From positions 248,001 to 312,000 of the forward strand of contig DAOKYU010000002.1 of NCBI GenBank assembly GCA_035325995.1: a stretch of 64,000 nucleotides of DNA, read 5' to 3'. The notes under the pieces are model-generated. The model had not been told where the DNA came from. It saw only the letters and a list, made by a program, of their open reading frames with translations, and did no database searches. Shown here piece after piece: positions 36,376 through 45,693 of this stretch. This stretch comes from Thermodesulfobacteriota bacterium. Lineage in GTDB: Bacteria > Desulfobacterota_D > UBA1144 > Nemesobacterales > UBA2774. Every line of letters begins with the position of its first letter. Position 1 is the stretch's first letter. The translations under genes and the position numbers were made by a program.

Positions 36376-37296
36376 ATGGTTCCGAGACAGAGAAGACTTG
36401 TGAGCTTTGAAGCAGAGGACGGATTCCTCATAAACGGGCTCCTCGTGTCCGGCGAGTTCGAATCGGAAAAGGACCTCTACGAAGCGCCGATAGTGCTCGT
36501 CGTCCACGGCGTCCTCGGGCATTTCCTTGCGAGGGGCACCCCCCGGCTCCTCCCGAACGCGCTCGTCGATCACGGCTTCAGCTCGTTTTCGATAAACACG
36601 CGCATGGCGTTCACCGGGCAGATATTCGGCGGCGGCATATTCGACGAATCGGCCCTCGACGTCGAAGCCGCTGCCAACGTCCTCGCCGAGGAGGGATTCA
36701 AGAACATAATCGTCCTCGGGTGGAGCCTCGGCGCGAACATCACCGTCTACTACGCCGTGAGGGGCGCTCACAAAAACGTAAGGGGGCTCATTCTCGAAGG
36801 ATGCTCGTCCTCGCTCCCGGCGTCTAACAAAAAGCGGCTCGACAAGTGGCAGAGCATTCCGTCCTACGATCACATCTACGAAATCGCGAAGAAGGTCTTA
36901 AAGCCCGACCCCATGACGACGGAGAACGACAGGGTGTTCATAGTCTACAGGGCGTGGGGGCCCAACTTCAGCCCGGCCGAGGCCGAGATGTACACCTACA
37001 GAACGTGGTGGTTCATGCGGAGCCCCGAGGCGCATAACGCCAAGACGAACGAAATCATATCGAGGGTGAAGCTCCCGGTGCTCTTCATACACGGCGAGCA
37101 CGACGACGTCGTCGGCCACGACGAGGTCGAGGAGCTCATGGCCATACTCAAAAAAGCGGGCAATAAAAAATCCGAGCTCGTGTACATCCCCGACGCGAAG
37201 CACGACTGCATGGAAAATCCGCCCGTAACCCTCGAAGTGCTTAACGGCTGGCTTTCCGGGTTCGACAGGTCCACCGGCAAACGGAAGGCCAAATAG
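36376..37296 (+). CDS. alpha/beta hydrolase, paralog 2
   Basis: 306 residues, GGAAGGG before ATG. It has VVHGVLGHFLARG, nucleophile GWSLGAN, acid HGEHDDVVG and His AKHDCMEN, so the triad looks intact. The cap region (WQSIPSYDHIYEIAKKVLKPDPM, YTYRTWWFMRSPEA) matches paralog 1 almost motif for motif, so the two arose by tandem duplication. The conserved TY.TWWF..PEA in both may line the substrate pocket. It is 10 bases from lhgO. Confidence 0.85.
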   Translation: MVPRQRRLVSFEAEDGFLINGLLVSGEFESEKDLYEAPIVLVVHGVLGHFLARGTPRLLPNALVDHGFSSFSINTRMAFTGQIFGGGIFDESALDVEAAANVLAEEGFKNIIVLGWSLGANITVYYAVRGAHKNVRGLILEGCSSSLPASNKKRLDKWQSIPSYDHIYEIAKKVLKPDPMTTENDRVFIVYRAWGPNFSPAEAEMYTYRTWWFMRSPEAHNAKTNEIISRVKLPVLFIHGEHDDVVGHDEVEELMAILKKAGNKKSELVYIPDAKHDCMENPPVTLEVLNGWLSGFDRSTGKRKAK

Positions 37297-37306
37297 GAAG
37301 AGGCTC

Positions 37307-38497
37307 ATGGAATCCGGGTGTGAAATCCTCATCGTCGGCGCGGGCATAACGGGCCTCGCCGCCGCGCGCGAGCTTACTAGGCGCGGCTACCGGGGCATCA
37401 CGATAATCGAAAAGGAAGCGTCCACCGGCGCACACGCCAGCGGCCGTAACAGCGGCGTCCTCCACGCGGGGATTTACTACGCCGCCGGCTCTAACAGGGC
37501 GGCCTACTGCGTTACGGGCGGGCGGCTCATGAAGGAGTTCTGCCGCGAGAAAGGCCTCACGCTCGTCGAGAGCGGCAAGGTCATAGTCCCTGGGAGCCCC
37601 GATAAGGACCACCTCCTCGACGAGCTCAAGCGAAGGGCCGACGCCGCCGGGGCGAGGTCCGAGATCATAGGGCGCGGCGAGCTTCTCAGGCTCGAGCCCC
37701 ACGCCGCCCCGGTCGAAAGGGCTCTCCATTCGCCCGACACGGCCGTAATCGACCCTAAAGAAATCCTCACGGCGCTCGGGGAAGAGCTCGAATCCTCGGG
37801 CGTCACCATAAAATTCGGCACGGCCTTTTCCGGGCTGAAGGGCTCCCGAACCGCGGCGACATCAGCCGGGGATATAACCTTCTCGAAACTCATAAACGCC
37901 GCCGGGGCGTACGCCGACAGGGTGGCCTCGGCTTTCGGGGTCGGCGGCGAATACAAAACACTCCCCTTCAAAGGCACTTACAAGAAGCTCATCAAACAGA
38001 GGGCCTGGCTCGTTAAGGGCAACATCTACCCGGTCCCCGATCTCGGCAATCCCTTCCTCGGGGTCCACTTCACGAAGAGCGCGCACGGCGAGGTCTACAT
38101 AGGCCCGACGGCTATCCCCGCGTTCGGGAGGGAAGAGTATGGCGTCCTCGACGACCTATCCGCCGAATCGCTTTCCATACTCTTCCGCGACGGGGTGCTC
38201 CTCTTCACGAACCCGGATTTCAGAAGGGCGGCGCTTACGGAGATAAAAAAGTACTCGGTGGACGTTCTCATCAAAGAGGCGAGGGGGCTTCTGCCCGGGC
38301 TCGCGAAGAGCGACGTCGAGGATACGCCCAAGTGCGGCATACGCCCCCAGCTCGTCGACTGGCGGACGAAGGAGCTCGTAAACGACTTCGTCCTCGTAAG
38401 GGACGGCGACTCCCTCCACGTCTTAAACGCCATATCCCCCGCCTTCACCTGCTCGCTTGCCTTCGCGGGCCGCGTCGCGGACGCCCTCCTTGCCTGA
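37307..38497 (+). CDS. lhgO: L-2-hydroxyglutarate oxidase/dehydrogenase
   Basis: 396-residue FAD enzyme of the DAO family. The dinucleotide motif is GAGITG near residue 11, followed by IEKEAS. The signature HASGRNSGVLHAGIYY and the FLGVHFT segment with PKCGIRPQL near the C-terminus are typical of L-2-hydroxyglutarate dehydrogenases, which oxidise L-2-hydroxyglutarate to 2-oxoglutarate and pass electrons to oxygen or the quinone pool. It follows the two hydrolases with short spacing, so the three probably form one operon. GAAGAGG precedes ATG. Confidence 0.9.
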   Translation: MESGCEILIVGAGITGLAAARELTRRGYRGITIIEKEASTGAHASGRNSGVLHAGIYYAAGSNRAAYCVTGGRLMKEFCREKGLTLVESGKVIVPGSPDKDHLLDELKRRADAAGARSEIIGRGELLRLEPHAAPVERALHSPDTAVIDPKEILTALGEELESSGVTIKFGTAFSGLKGSRTAATSAGDITFSKLINAAGAYADRVASAFGVGGEYKTLPFKGTYKKLIKQRAWLVKGNIYPVPDLGNPFLGVHFTKSAHGEVYIGPTAIPAFGREEYGVLDDLSAESLSILFRDGVLLFTNPDFRRAALTEIKKYSVDVLIKEARGLLPGLAKSDVEDTPKCGIRPQLVDWRTKELVNDFVLVRDGDSLHVLNAISPAFTCSLAFAGRVADALLA

Positions 38498-38539
38498 CGG
38501 AAGCGGCGCGCCTTTCACGGTAATTCTTCCCCCGGGCGA

Positions 38540-38567
38540 TTGTCAACGACGGAGGCTGCGGTAATAT
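38540..38567 (+). promoter_or_regulatory. promoter candidate for nuoF
   Basis: TTGTCA (38540-38545), 16 bases, TAATAT (38562-38567). Five of six and four of six matches. A short ATACTCGGGAGTAT palindrome sits just downstream, at the predicted start site. Confidence 0.45.
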
Positions 38568-38660
38568 ATCATACTCGGGAGTATCGCGACGGGGGCCTGT
38601 TCGTCTCCCGCTCGATCCATATTAAACCGGGGGCAATCCCCGCCGCGAGGTAACAAGCAA

Positions 38661-39950
38661 ATGCCGGAATTGAGAATTATCCGCACATACGCCGATAATC
38701 CGGGGCATCCCGACATCGATACGTATCTTTCGGAAGGCGGCTACTCCGCCCTTCCCAAGGCGCTCAAGATGACCCCCGACGAGATAATCGAGGAGGTCAA
38801 GAAGTCGGGCCTTAGAGGCAGGGGCGGCGCGGGCTTTCCGACAGGCATAAAGTGGGGATTCATCCAGCGCGATTCCAAAAAGCCGATATATCTCTGCTGT
38901 AACGCCGACGAGAGCGAGCCCGGGAGCTTTAAGGACAGGGAGATAATGGAGCAGAGCCCCCACCAGCTCATAGAGGGCATCGCGATCGCCTGCTACGCGA
39001 TCAACTCGCACAAATCCTACATATACATACGCGGCGAAATGCCCTACGGGGCCAAGGTCCTCAATAACGCTATAAAAGAGGCGTACGAGAAGGGCTTTTT
39101 AGGTAAGAACATCCTCGGCTCGGGTTTCGAGCTCGACGTGGTCGTTTTCAGGGGCGCAGGCGCGTATATCTGCGGCGAGGAAACGGGGCTTCTCGAATCC
39201 ATCGAGGGCAAAAACGGCGAGCCCCGCCCGAAGCCGCCGTTCCCGGCGCAGGTCGGGCTCTTCGGATGCCCGACTATTATCAACAACGTCGAGACCCTCG
39301 CGTTCGTGCCTCACATCCTGAACCGCGGCGCGGGCTGGTTCGCCGCCATAGGCACCCCCAAGAACGCGGGCACGAAGATATTCGGGCTCTGCGGCAAGAT
39401 CAACAAGCCGGGGCTCTACGAGCTTCCGCTCGGCATACCGCTCCGCCAGCTAATCGACGAGTACGGCGGCGGGGTTCCCGGCGGAAGAAAAGTAAAGGCC
39501 ATATCCCCGGGCGGCTCCTCGGCGGGGATACTCTCGGCCGAAGAGCTCGACATCACGATGGACTTCGATTCTCTCGCGGCCGCCGGCTCTATGCTCGGGA
39601 CGGCCGGCGTCACGGTCATGGACGACGAGACGTGCATGGTCAGGGTCGCCCAGAACCTCGCCCATTTCTACAGGGACGAGTCCTGCGGTCAGTGCGTTCA
39701 ATGCAGGGAAGGGACATGGTGGCTCGAAAAGATGCTGACGACCATCGAAGAGGGCAGGGGCAGGATGGAATACATAGACACGCTCCTCGACGCCTGCTCA
39801 CAGATGAGGGGCACTACGATATGCGCCCTCGCCGACGGCTGCGCGATGCCGGTCGAATCCATTGTCAGGAAGTTCCGCCGCGAGTTCGAGGATCACATAA
39901 GGCTCGGCAGGTGCCCCTTCGGACACAAACACATGGGCGACTGGGCGTAG
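38661..39950 (+). CDS. nuoF: NADH-quinone oxidoreductase subunit F (51-kDa type), stand-alone
   Basis: 429 residues. FMN- and NADH-binding motifs GRGGAGFPTGIKW (53 onward), CCNADESEPGSFKDRE and GAGAYICGEETGLLESIEG are intact, as is the C-terminal 4Fe-4S site SCGQCVQCREG...TTICALADG. The protein accepts hydride from NADH. No nuoE, nuoG or other complex I gene is next to it, which is unusual. It may serve the main complex I from a separate locus or be part of another NAD-linked enzyme. GAGG precedes ATG. Confidence 0.9.
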   Translation: MPELRIIRTYADNPGHPDIDTYLSEGGYSALPKALKMTPDEIIEEVKKSGLRGRGGAGFPTGIKWGFIQRDSKKPIYLCCNADESEPGSFKDREIMEQSPHQLIEGIAIACYAINSHKSYIYIRGEMPYGAKVLNNAIKEAYEKGFLGKNILGSGFELDVVVFRGAGAYICGEETGLLESIEGKNGEPRPKPPFPAQVGLFGCPTIINNVETLAFVPHILNRGAGWFAAIGTPKNAGTKIFGLCGKINKPGLYELPLGIPLRQLIDEYGGGVPGGRKVKAISPGGSSAGILSAEELDITMDFDSLAAAGSMLGTAGVTVMDDETCMVRVAQNLAHFYRDESCGQCVQCREGTWWLEKMLTTIEEGRGRMEYIDTLLDACSQMRGTTICALADGCAMPVESIVRKFRREFEDHIRLGRCPFGHKHMGDWA

Positions 39951-40081
39951 AAGGACGCCGTCCCAAACCACGATAACCGCATTTTAACGAATAAGACGTC
40001 ACAGTGACGCAGCTCCGCCGGTTCTTTCGGCTGTAAATCTGTATTCCAAGGGGGTTTTACCGGCTGGGTCGAAAGGGAAGA

Positions 40082-40324
40082 TTACTGCTGTGCGCTCTTT
40101 TTGCTTTCCGAAGAAGACGGCGGGGTTTCAAGACCGTTGTCGTGCAGCTTCCTCGCGTCGTCCTTCGAAGGAGTGACGTCGATTTCGTCGTCTTTCATGG
40201 ACTTCCTGAACCCCTTGATCCCCTTTCCAAGCGAGGAGCCCAAGTCTCCCAGCCTGCTTGGCCCAAATATGAGAAGGAGTATGCCGAGTATTATTAAAAG
40301 CTCAGTAACGCCGAATTGGCCCAT
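40082..40324 (-). CDS. tatA: TatA-type twin-arginine translocase subunit
   Basis: 80 residues from ATG 40324; the frame runs to 40411, but MGQFGVTELLIIL is the natural start and AGAGGT lies ten bases upstream. The sequence shows the short N-terminus, a membrane helix LIILGILLLIFGP, the amphipathic helix RLGDLGSSLGKGIKGFRKS and a polar tail. The FGxxxLxxLGxxLGKGIKxFRK pattern is typical TatA, which oligomerises to form the Tat conduit. Stand-alone gene. Confidence 0.92.
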   Translation of the reverse strand: MGQFGVTELLIILGILLLIFGPSRLGDLGSSLGKGIKGFRKSMKDDEIDVTPSKDDARKLHDNGLETPPSSSESKKSAQQ

Positions 40325-40524
40325 CGTTCTATTACCTCTAGGTATAAGGTACAGATATTCTATCCCGAAGTCAACAAAAAGACTCTCCCCGGCCCGTTCC
40401 GCGCCCGGCATCCGTGAAGGCGCTTATACACTGCAAAGCCGGGTGTCTAACCCCCATTTCTCACCAAATATTTCTTGACACCCATGACGCTACCAAACAT
40501 ACTCATTTTTACGGGGGGGTTGAT

Positions 40525-40800
40525 ATGGCGGAAGAAAAAGAAGGCGGGCGAAAGCGCCGCACATCCGGCAGACGGGCGGGGACCCTCGCGAACGGCAGCG
40601 TCAAGAACGGACGGGGTGCCGGGAAGCCGGCTCCGAAGCCGCATGCGAAAGGCAAAGCCGTCTCACGTGCGAATAAAAGACGGCCGCCGTCCGGGGTAAT
40701 CGATGCGGTGAAAGGCGTTGTGCGCGAAAGACCGGTGCTCTCCGTCATTGCCGCGTTCGCTGCCGGAATCCTTATCGGCTTCAGTCCCGGCCGCAGGTAA
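40525..40800 (+). CDS. basic protein with C-terminal membrane anchor (DUF883-like tail)
   Basis: 91 residues from ATG 40525, with a GGGGGGG run upstream. The first 55 residues are rich in Lys, Arg, Ala and Gly (GRKRRTSGRRAG, KPAPKPHAKGK), like histone-H1-type tails. The end RERPVLSVIAAFAAGILIGFSPGRR resembles the membrane tail of the ElaB/YqjD (DUF883) family, which anchors ribosome-binding proteins at the membrane. Nucleic-acid or ribosome tethering is inference. Confidence 0.65.
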   Translation: MAEEKEGGRKRRTSGRRAGTLANGSVKNGRGAGKPAPKPHAKGKAVSRANKRRPPSGVIDAVKGVVRERPVLSVIAAFAAGILIGFSPGRR

Positions 40801-40848
40801 CGGGGCCGATTTCCGGGTTGCGGGCCGTGCGGCATCAAGGGGGATATC

Positions 40849-41343
40849 ATGGAGCTTACAGGTATTTTCGAGTACGACCCGGTGGAAGTCAAAGTCCTGG
40901 TCCATGTTGTGGTGGCCATGCTCTTGGGCGCGCTCGTAGGGCTCGATCGCGAGTTCGAGGGCAAGCCGGCGGGGCTGAGGACCAACATGCTGGTGGCGGG
41001 ATCGGCTGCGCTCCTGGTATGGTGCGGGCGCATGGTCGTGCCGTGGTATGGTCTCGGCGAGATGGCGCTCGGGTCCGACCCTCTCCGTATAATCGGCGCG
41101 ATAATAACAGGCGTCAGCTTCCTCGGCGCGGGCACGATAATAAGAGGCGGCGGGTCCGAAAAGGTCCACGGCCTCACGACCGCCGCGACGCTTCTCTTCG
41201 TGGCTTCCGTCGGCATATGCGTCGCTCTTTCGAAGATAGTGATAGCGATAGGCGTCACGGTGCTCGCACTTCTTACCCTCCGGGGTGTAGGGCATGCCGA
41301 GGACTTGATCCGCACCATCCGGACGGGCCGCAAAACCCACTGA
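40849..41343 (+). CDS. MgtC/SapB-family membrane protein
   Basis: 164 residues with four to five membrane helices. Family motifs LLGALVGLDREFEGKPAGLRTNMLV and GVSFLGAGTIIR are intact. MgtC proteins bear on magnesium limitation and F-ATPase control; many bacterial members are uncharacterised. Length lacks the C-terminal ACT-like domain of long MgtC, so this is the short type. It follows the DUF883-like gene by 48 bases. Confidence 0.9.
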   Translation: MELTGIFEYDPVEVKVLVHVVVAMLLGALVGLDREFEGKPAGLRTNMLVAGSAALLVWCGRMVVPWYGLGEMALGSDPLRIIGAIITGVSFLGAGTIIRGGGSEKVHGLTTAATLLFVASVGICVALSKIVIAIGVTVLALLTLRGVGHAEDLIRTIRTGRKTH

Positions 41344-41457
41344 AATCATTGCCGATTTTGCTATTTTTCCACGGCGATAAATTTCCATCGCAACCGGTTT
41401 TCACTTGTGCTAGATTTAGGGAAGCTTTTCAGAAACCCGGATCACGGGGAGTGCATC

Positions 41458-41622
41458 ATGCTTGGATGGGCCGTTACGTTTCTCGTTATTGCAATAGTTG
41501 CGGGGATACTCGGATTCGGCGGGATAGCCGGAACTGCGGCGGGGATAGCGAAGATACTGTTTTTCGTCTTCCTGATTATCTTTATAGCCTCCCTGGTACT
41601 GGGCAGACGTCCTCCCGCGTGA
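41458..41622 (+). CDS. DUF1328 small membrane protein
   Basis: 54 residues from ATG 41458, with GGGGAG upstream. The sequence MLGWAVTFLVIAIVAGILGF, followed by GIAGTAAGIAKILFFVFL, is the DUF1328 (YtjA) pattern of two membrane helices joined by a Gly-rich turn. Function unknown; related proteins are often linked to envelope stress. Confidence 0.85.
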   Translation: MLGWAVTFLVIAIVAGILGFGGIAGTAAGIAKILFFVFLIIFIASLVLGRRPPA

Positions 41623-41641
41623 CGCGTGCGTCGCACCCGCG

Positions 41642-42964
41642 TCACCTCCCGGGACTATCATCGCTCCTCTCCACGAGCGCCTGCGGCGTATCGCCGGTTA
41701 TAAGCCGAACCCCTCTCTTCCTCGTGAAGTAGTTCCACGCCCACTGGAAGAGGACGAGGACCTTGTTGTCGAATTCTATGAGGTAGCTTATGTGAACGAA
41801 CGCCCATATGAGCCACGCCGGAAAGCCCGAGATCTTGAGCTTTCCGATGTCGGCCACGGCGGAGTTCCGCCCTATGACCGCGAGGTTCCCCTTGTCGAAA
41901 TATCTGAAGTCCTTCGTCTCCTTGCCGGCCAGCCTGTCGGCTATGAGCCCCGCGACGTAGCTTCCCTCCTGCATCGCCACCGGTGCCACGCCGGGCAGAG
42001 GCGCTCCTCCCTGGTGTGAAAAATTCGCGAGGTCCCCTATGACGAATATATCGGGACGGCCCGGTATGCCGAGGTCGGGGGCCACGATAACCCTGCCCCC
42101 GCCGTCGAGCTCGGCCCCGGCCCTCTCTTCGAGCACCTTGCCCAGGAAGGATGCCTTCACCCCCGCCGTCCAGAGGATAGTCCTCGACTGTATCGTCTCG
42201 GGAACGCCGTTTCTGAGAATGTAGACCCTGCTCCCGTCTATCTTCGTGACGAGAGTATTCAGCCTTATCGTCACGCCGAGGCTCCTCAGCGATTCCTCCG
42301 CCTTTTTCGACAGCTCTTCGGGATAAGCCGGAAGGACGTGATCTTTCCCCTCGACGAGCACAATGCACGTCTGCCGGGTGTCTATATTCCTGAAATCGTT
42401 CTTGAGCGTAGTCCGCGCGAGCTCTCCTATGGTGCCCGCGAGCTCCACCCCGGTCGGCCCGGCGCCCACGATGAGGAACGTCATCCACTCGCGCTGGATG
42501 TTGGGGTTGGGCTCCCTCTCGGCGGCCTCGAACGAAAGGAGTATCTTGCGCCTCATTTCGAGCGCGTCCTCGACGGTCTTGAGCCCGGGGGCGTCCTTCT
42601 CCCATTCGTCGTGCCCGAAGTAATGGTGGTTAGAGCCGGTGGCCACTATAAGCGTGTCGTACGTCAGCCTCCCGTCCTTGAGGACGACTGTCTTCTCGTC
42701 CGGCAGTATGTCCGTAACCTCGGCCTGATAGACGTAAGTGTTCTTGTATCTGTTCAGGACCATCCTTAGGGGCGAGGCTATCTCCCCGGGCGAGAGCCAC
42801 CCTGCGGCGACCTGGTAGAGGAGCGGCTGAAAAAGGTGGAAGTTTCTCTTGTCGACCAGGGTGACCCTTACCCCCAGCTTCGAAAGCCTCTTTGCGGCGT
42901 AGAGGCCGCCGAAACCCCCGCCGAGTACGACGACGTGATGATTTTTCTTCGTTCCGGAATCCAT
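41642..42964 (-). CDS. ndh: type II NADH dehydrogenase (NDH-2)
   Basis: 440 residues. Two Rossmann motifs: GGGFGGLYAAKRL for FAD (residue 15 on) and VGAGPTGVELAG for NADH (about 166). The FAD ribityl motif is DIFVIGDLAN, followed by PVAMQEGSYVA near the quinone site. A C-terminal amphipathic membrane anchor (ISYLIEFDNKVLVLFQWAWNY) is present. It oxidises NADH and reduces quinone without pumping protons. GAGGAGG lies six bases before ATG. Confidence 0.93.
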   Translation of the reverse strand: MDSGTKKNHHVVVLGGGFGGLYAAKRLSKLGVRVTLVDKRNFHLFQPLLYQVAAGWLSPGEIASPLRMVLNRYKNTYVYQAEVTDILPDEKTVVLKDGRLTYDTLIVATGSNHHYFGHDEWEKDAPGLKTVEDALEMRRKILLSFEAAEREPNPNIQREWMTFLIVGAGPTGVELAGTIGELARTTLKNDFRNIDTRQTCIVLVEGKDHVLPAYPEELSKKAEESLRSLGVTIRLNTLVTKIDGSRVYILRNGVPETIQSRTILWTAGVKASFLGKVLEERAGAELDGGGRVIVAPDLGIPGRPDIFVIGDLANFSHQGGAPLPGVAPVAMQEGSYVAGLIADRLAGKETKDFRYFDKGNLAVIGRNSAVADIGKLKISGFPAWLIWAFVHISYLIEFDNKVLVLFQWAWNYFTRKRGVRLITGDTPQALVERSDDSPGR

Positions 42965-43043
42965 GGCAGCCTCCTCGTCGGATAATTTCGTTCCCCTTCC
43001 TCGCTCCGGCCTGTCGTGCCTTTCCTGTATAGATGGACCGGGC

Positions 43044-45074
43044 TCAGTAACCGATAAAATAATTCACACCGTGCTGCTCGGGATAAAGCACTATGAACCC
43101 CGTGTCTGAAACGAGCCTCGACAGCGTAGCCGGCACCCTGTCGAGATATTTCTCGTATGATATCGTTCCTTCTCTCGCGCTTATGATCACCAGTAGATCG
43201 TCGGCCTCCGATTTCTTCAAAACGCTGAGGAATCCCCTCCAGTAATTTTCCGACGTATACTTCGCCTCTATATCCGGCTTCGACTCCTTCACGGCGGCCT
43301 CGAGCCTCTTCATGCATTCTTCGGAGCCCATGAATTCCACTCCGGCCCCGAGCTGCTTCGAAAGTGTCTTTACTACCCTTATCCATCTGTAATACCCGAT
43401 TTCGTGCTGCGCGTTACGCGGCACTATCACCCTTATGCGCTTCACGGTGTTAAGGGGATGCACGATGTTCGTAACGAGCAGCATCTGCTCCGTCTCTTTG
43501 AGCACGTTGTCGAGAACCGAGCCGAATATCTTGTCCCTCGCCGAGAGCCTCGCGTTCCAGCCTATTATGATTTCGGTGATGACGTTTTCCTTGACCGCCC
43601 GGAGGATTCCGTTAGCGACGTTGAGGTCTACCCTTGTTACGACCCTGACGTCCGTGTTCGTGGCGGCTGCGTGCTCGACGGCTTTTTCGAGCATCTTGTG
43701 GCTCATAAGCACGTTTTCCTTGCTCTCGTGGTCGTCCCTTATAACCTCCAGAGCATATATAGGCTGGTTAGAGCCCGGGGTTTTTATAAGGACGGCCAGG
43801 TCTATGAGCCGCTCTATGGTGTCGGGGTTCGATATCGGTACGAGTATCTTCTCAGGCGTCTCGGAAAGGTCCGGCCTCTTCTCGCTTTCGGATATGGCGA
43901 GCTCCCGGCCGGCCTTCTCCGTCGCGAAGGAGCTTACGAGACATGTTACGAGTATCATCAGAACCGTGCCGTTGAGCACGTTCTCGTCGAGGATCTCCAG
44001 GTTATATCCGACCAGCACGATGGCCAGTGTCGCCGCCGCCCTGGAATTACTGAGCCCGAATATGATGCCCCTTTCCGCCGGTATGTACCCGAAGATTTTC
44101 TGTGTCACCCATGCTGCAGCCCATTTGCTCGTCAGGGCCAGGATTATCATCGTTACGGCGACGATGACCGCCTCGAGGCCGTTGAAGATGCCCCTCAAAT
44201 CCACGAGCATGCCTACCCCTATGAGAAAAACCGGTATGAAGATGGAATTCCCGACGAACTCCGTCCTGTTCATGAGGGGAGATGTATGGGGTATAAGGCT
44301 GTTCAGCGCGAGCCCTGCAAGGAACGCGCCGACAATCTCGCCGATGCCCGCGACCTCCGCCAGGAAAGCCCCTGCGAAGGCCATGCCGATCACGAATATG
44401 TACTGCGATATGCCGTCGTTTATGTTCTTGAAAAACCACCTGGCGATCTTGGGGAAGCCCCAGAGTACTATAAAGATAAAAACCGCCATCGAAATCCCGA
44501 GCCGTATCCAGAACCCTGTGTTTATCTCGCCGACGGCGGAGCCCGCTATCACGGCGAGGACGATGAGGGCCGCCGTGTCGGCGATTATGGTCCCTCCCAC
44601 GGTTACGTTGACAGCCCTGTTTTTCGACACCCCGAGCCTGTTCACTATCGGATAGGTAATAAGGGTATGGGATGCGAACATGCTCGCGAGCAGTATCGAG
44701 TTCGGCAGCGGGAAGCGGAGGAGATAATAGCCCGCCATCGTGCCGAGTATCATCGGGGTCATGAAAGTAATCGCACCGAAAATAACGCTCTTGTTCCGGT
44801 TCTTCTTGAAATCCCCCATGTCCACTTCGAGACCCGCGAGAAACATTATGTAAAGGAGTCCGACGGTGCCGAACAGGACTATGCTGCTGTCGCGGAGGAG
44901 GACGTTGAAACCGTTGGGGCCGAGTATGACCCCGGCGACTATGAATCCTATCAGCCCAGGGATCCTCATCCTGTTCAGGATGAGCGGGGAAAACAGGATT
45001 ATGAATAGCATTATGGAGAAAACGATCACCGGGTCGGTGATCGGCAGCGACAGCTTATCACCTAGGCCGTGCAT
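43044..45074 (-). CDS. CPA2-family cation/proton antiporter with C-terminal Usp-like domain
   Basis: 676 residues. Residues 1-400 hold about twelve helices with CPA2 landmarks (RMRIPGLIGFIVAGVILGPNG, GLLYIMFLAGLEVDMGDF, EVAGIGEIVGAFLAGLAL). From about 415 the protein is soluble and reads as a universal-stress-type tandem (KILVPISNPDTIERLIDLAV, IIIGWNARLSARDKIFGSVLDNVL). It probably exchanges Na+ or K+ for H+ at the inner membrane, with the Usp part regulating. GGGAGG precedes ATG. Confidence 0.9.
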   Translation of the reverse strand: MHGLGDKLSLPITDPVIVFSIMLFIILFSPLILNRMRIPGLIGFIVAGVILGPNGFNVLLRDSSIVLFGTVGLLYIMFLAGLEVDMGDFKKNRNKSVIFGAITFMTPMILGTMAGYYLLRFPLPNSILLASMFASHTLITYPIVNRLGVSKNRAVNVTVGGTIIADTAALIVLAVIAGSAVGEINTGFWIRLGISMAVFIFIVLWGFPKIARWFFKNINDGISQYIFVIGMAFAGAFLAEVAGIGEIVGAFLAGLALNSLIPHTSPLMNRTEFVGNSIFIPVFLIGVGMLVDLRGIFNGLEAVIVAVTMIILALTSKWAAAWVTQKIFGYIPAERGIIFGLSNSRAAATLAIVLVGYNLEILDENVLNGTVLMILVTCLVSSFATEKAGRELAISESEKRPDLSETPEKILVPISNPDTIERLIDLAVLIKTPGSNQPIYALEVIRDDHESKENVLMSHKMLEKAVEHAAATNTDVRVVTRVDLNVANGILRAVKENVITEIIIGWNARLSARDKIFGSVLDNVLKETEQMLLVTNIVHPLNTVKRIRVIVPRNAQHEIGYYRWIRVVKTLSKQLGAGVEFMGSEECMKRLEAAVKESKPDIEAKYTSENYWRGFLSVLKKSEADDLLVIISAREGTISYEKYLDRVPATLSRLVSDTGFIVLYPEQHGVNYFIGY

Positions 45075-45343
45075 GAGGCCTCCCGGGCGCCCTGAGTGTG
45101 CGTCGAGCTGTTATGGACGGGCATCGTGAAATTCTCTCTGCTGTAAGCCGGATTGCGCAATCTGCAACTGCTCCGAAATGGAGCAAAATAGAATTCTATC
45201 ATGAAATTCCGGGAAACATTATAAGCTTTGAATGAAGGTTGTGGGTGTAATAAACGCCGGTTGCTTGTCTCCGGGGTGTGGAGGTGTCGGTAAAAGCCGC
45301 TCCTCCACCCACGCCCCGGCGCGAGGCGCATCCGTACGGACGG

Positions 45344-45631
45344 CTAAAAGGTTACCGCCGCGAGGACGAAGCTCAGAACGACCATAAAGGCGACAATACA
45401 CAGCATGACGACCGGGGTCTTCGGGTTATAGCCCCTGTGGGCGTTCGGAACGCTCGATTGAGAAAAACTCTCCCTTCTCTCCATCAGGCCCTTTTTCTCC
45501 TGGGGATGCGCTTTCGGCGCATGGGTTTCGGCGGCCTTTTGCCCGGCTTCCACACGCTCTTCGGCTTCTACGCGCTCCTCTACTTCCTCTGCAGCTTCTC
45601 TTTCAGCTTCCGGTTCTTTCTCTGTAGTCAT
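45344..45631 (-). CDS. small tail-anchored acidic protein
   Basis: 95 residues from ATG 45631, with AGGAAAAG upstream. A Glu/Ala-rich helix (EREAAEEVEERVEAEERVEAG) is followed by a Pro/His linker and a C-terminal membrane segment (VVMLCIVAFMVVLSFVLAAV). No family recognised. It lies between the CBS gene and the antiporter on the same strand. Confidence 0.6.
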   Translation of the reverse strand: MTTEKEPEAEREAAEEVEERVEAEERVEAGQKAAETHAPKAHPQEKKGLMERRESFSQSSVPNAHRGYNPKTPVVMLCIVAFMVVLSFVLAAVTF

Positions 45632-45693
45632 TATAACTTTTCCTTTCCGCCTCAAACCGGCGGCTGTTCTGATTTCTGTACGAAAAACGCCCT

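Noticed and set aside
43404..45008. Long plus-strand open frame opposite the antiporter
   Set aside because: Composition (Arg, Tyr, His, Glu-rich, no domain) is typical of the reverse complement of a GC-rich gene; the minus-strand antiporter has clear helices and family motifs.
45168..45184. TGCTCC-GAAAT-GGAGCA inverted repeat upstream of the antiporter gene as a terminator or operator
   Set aside because: Only six pairs, no T-run and no second copy; too weak to call.
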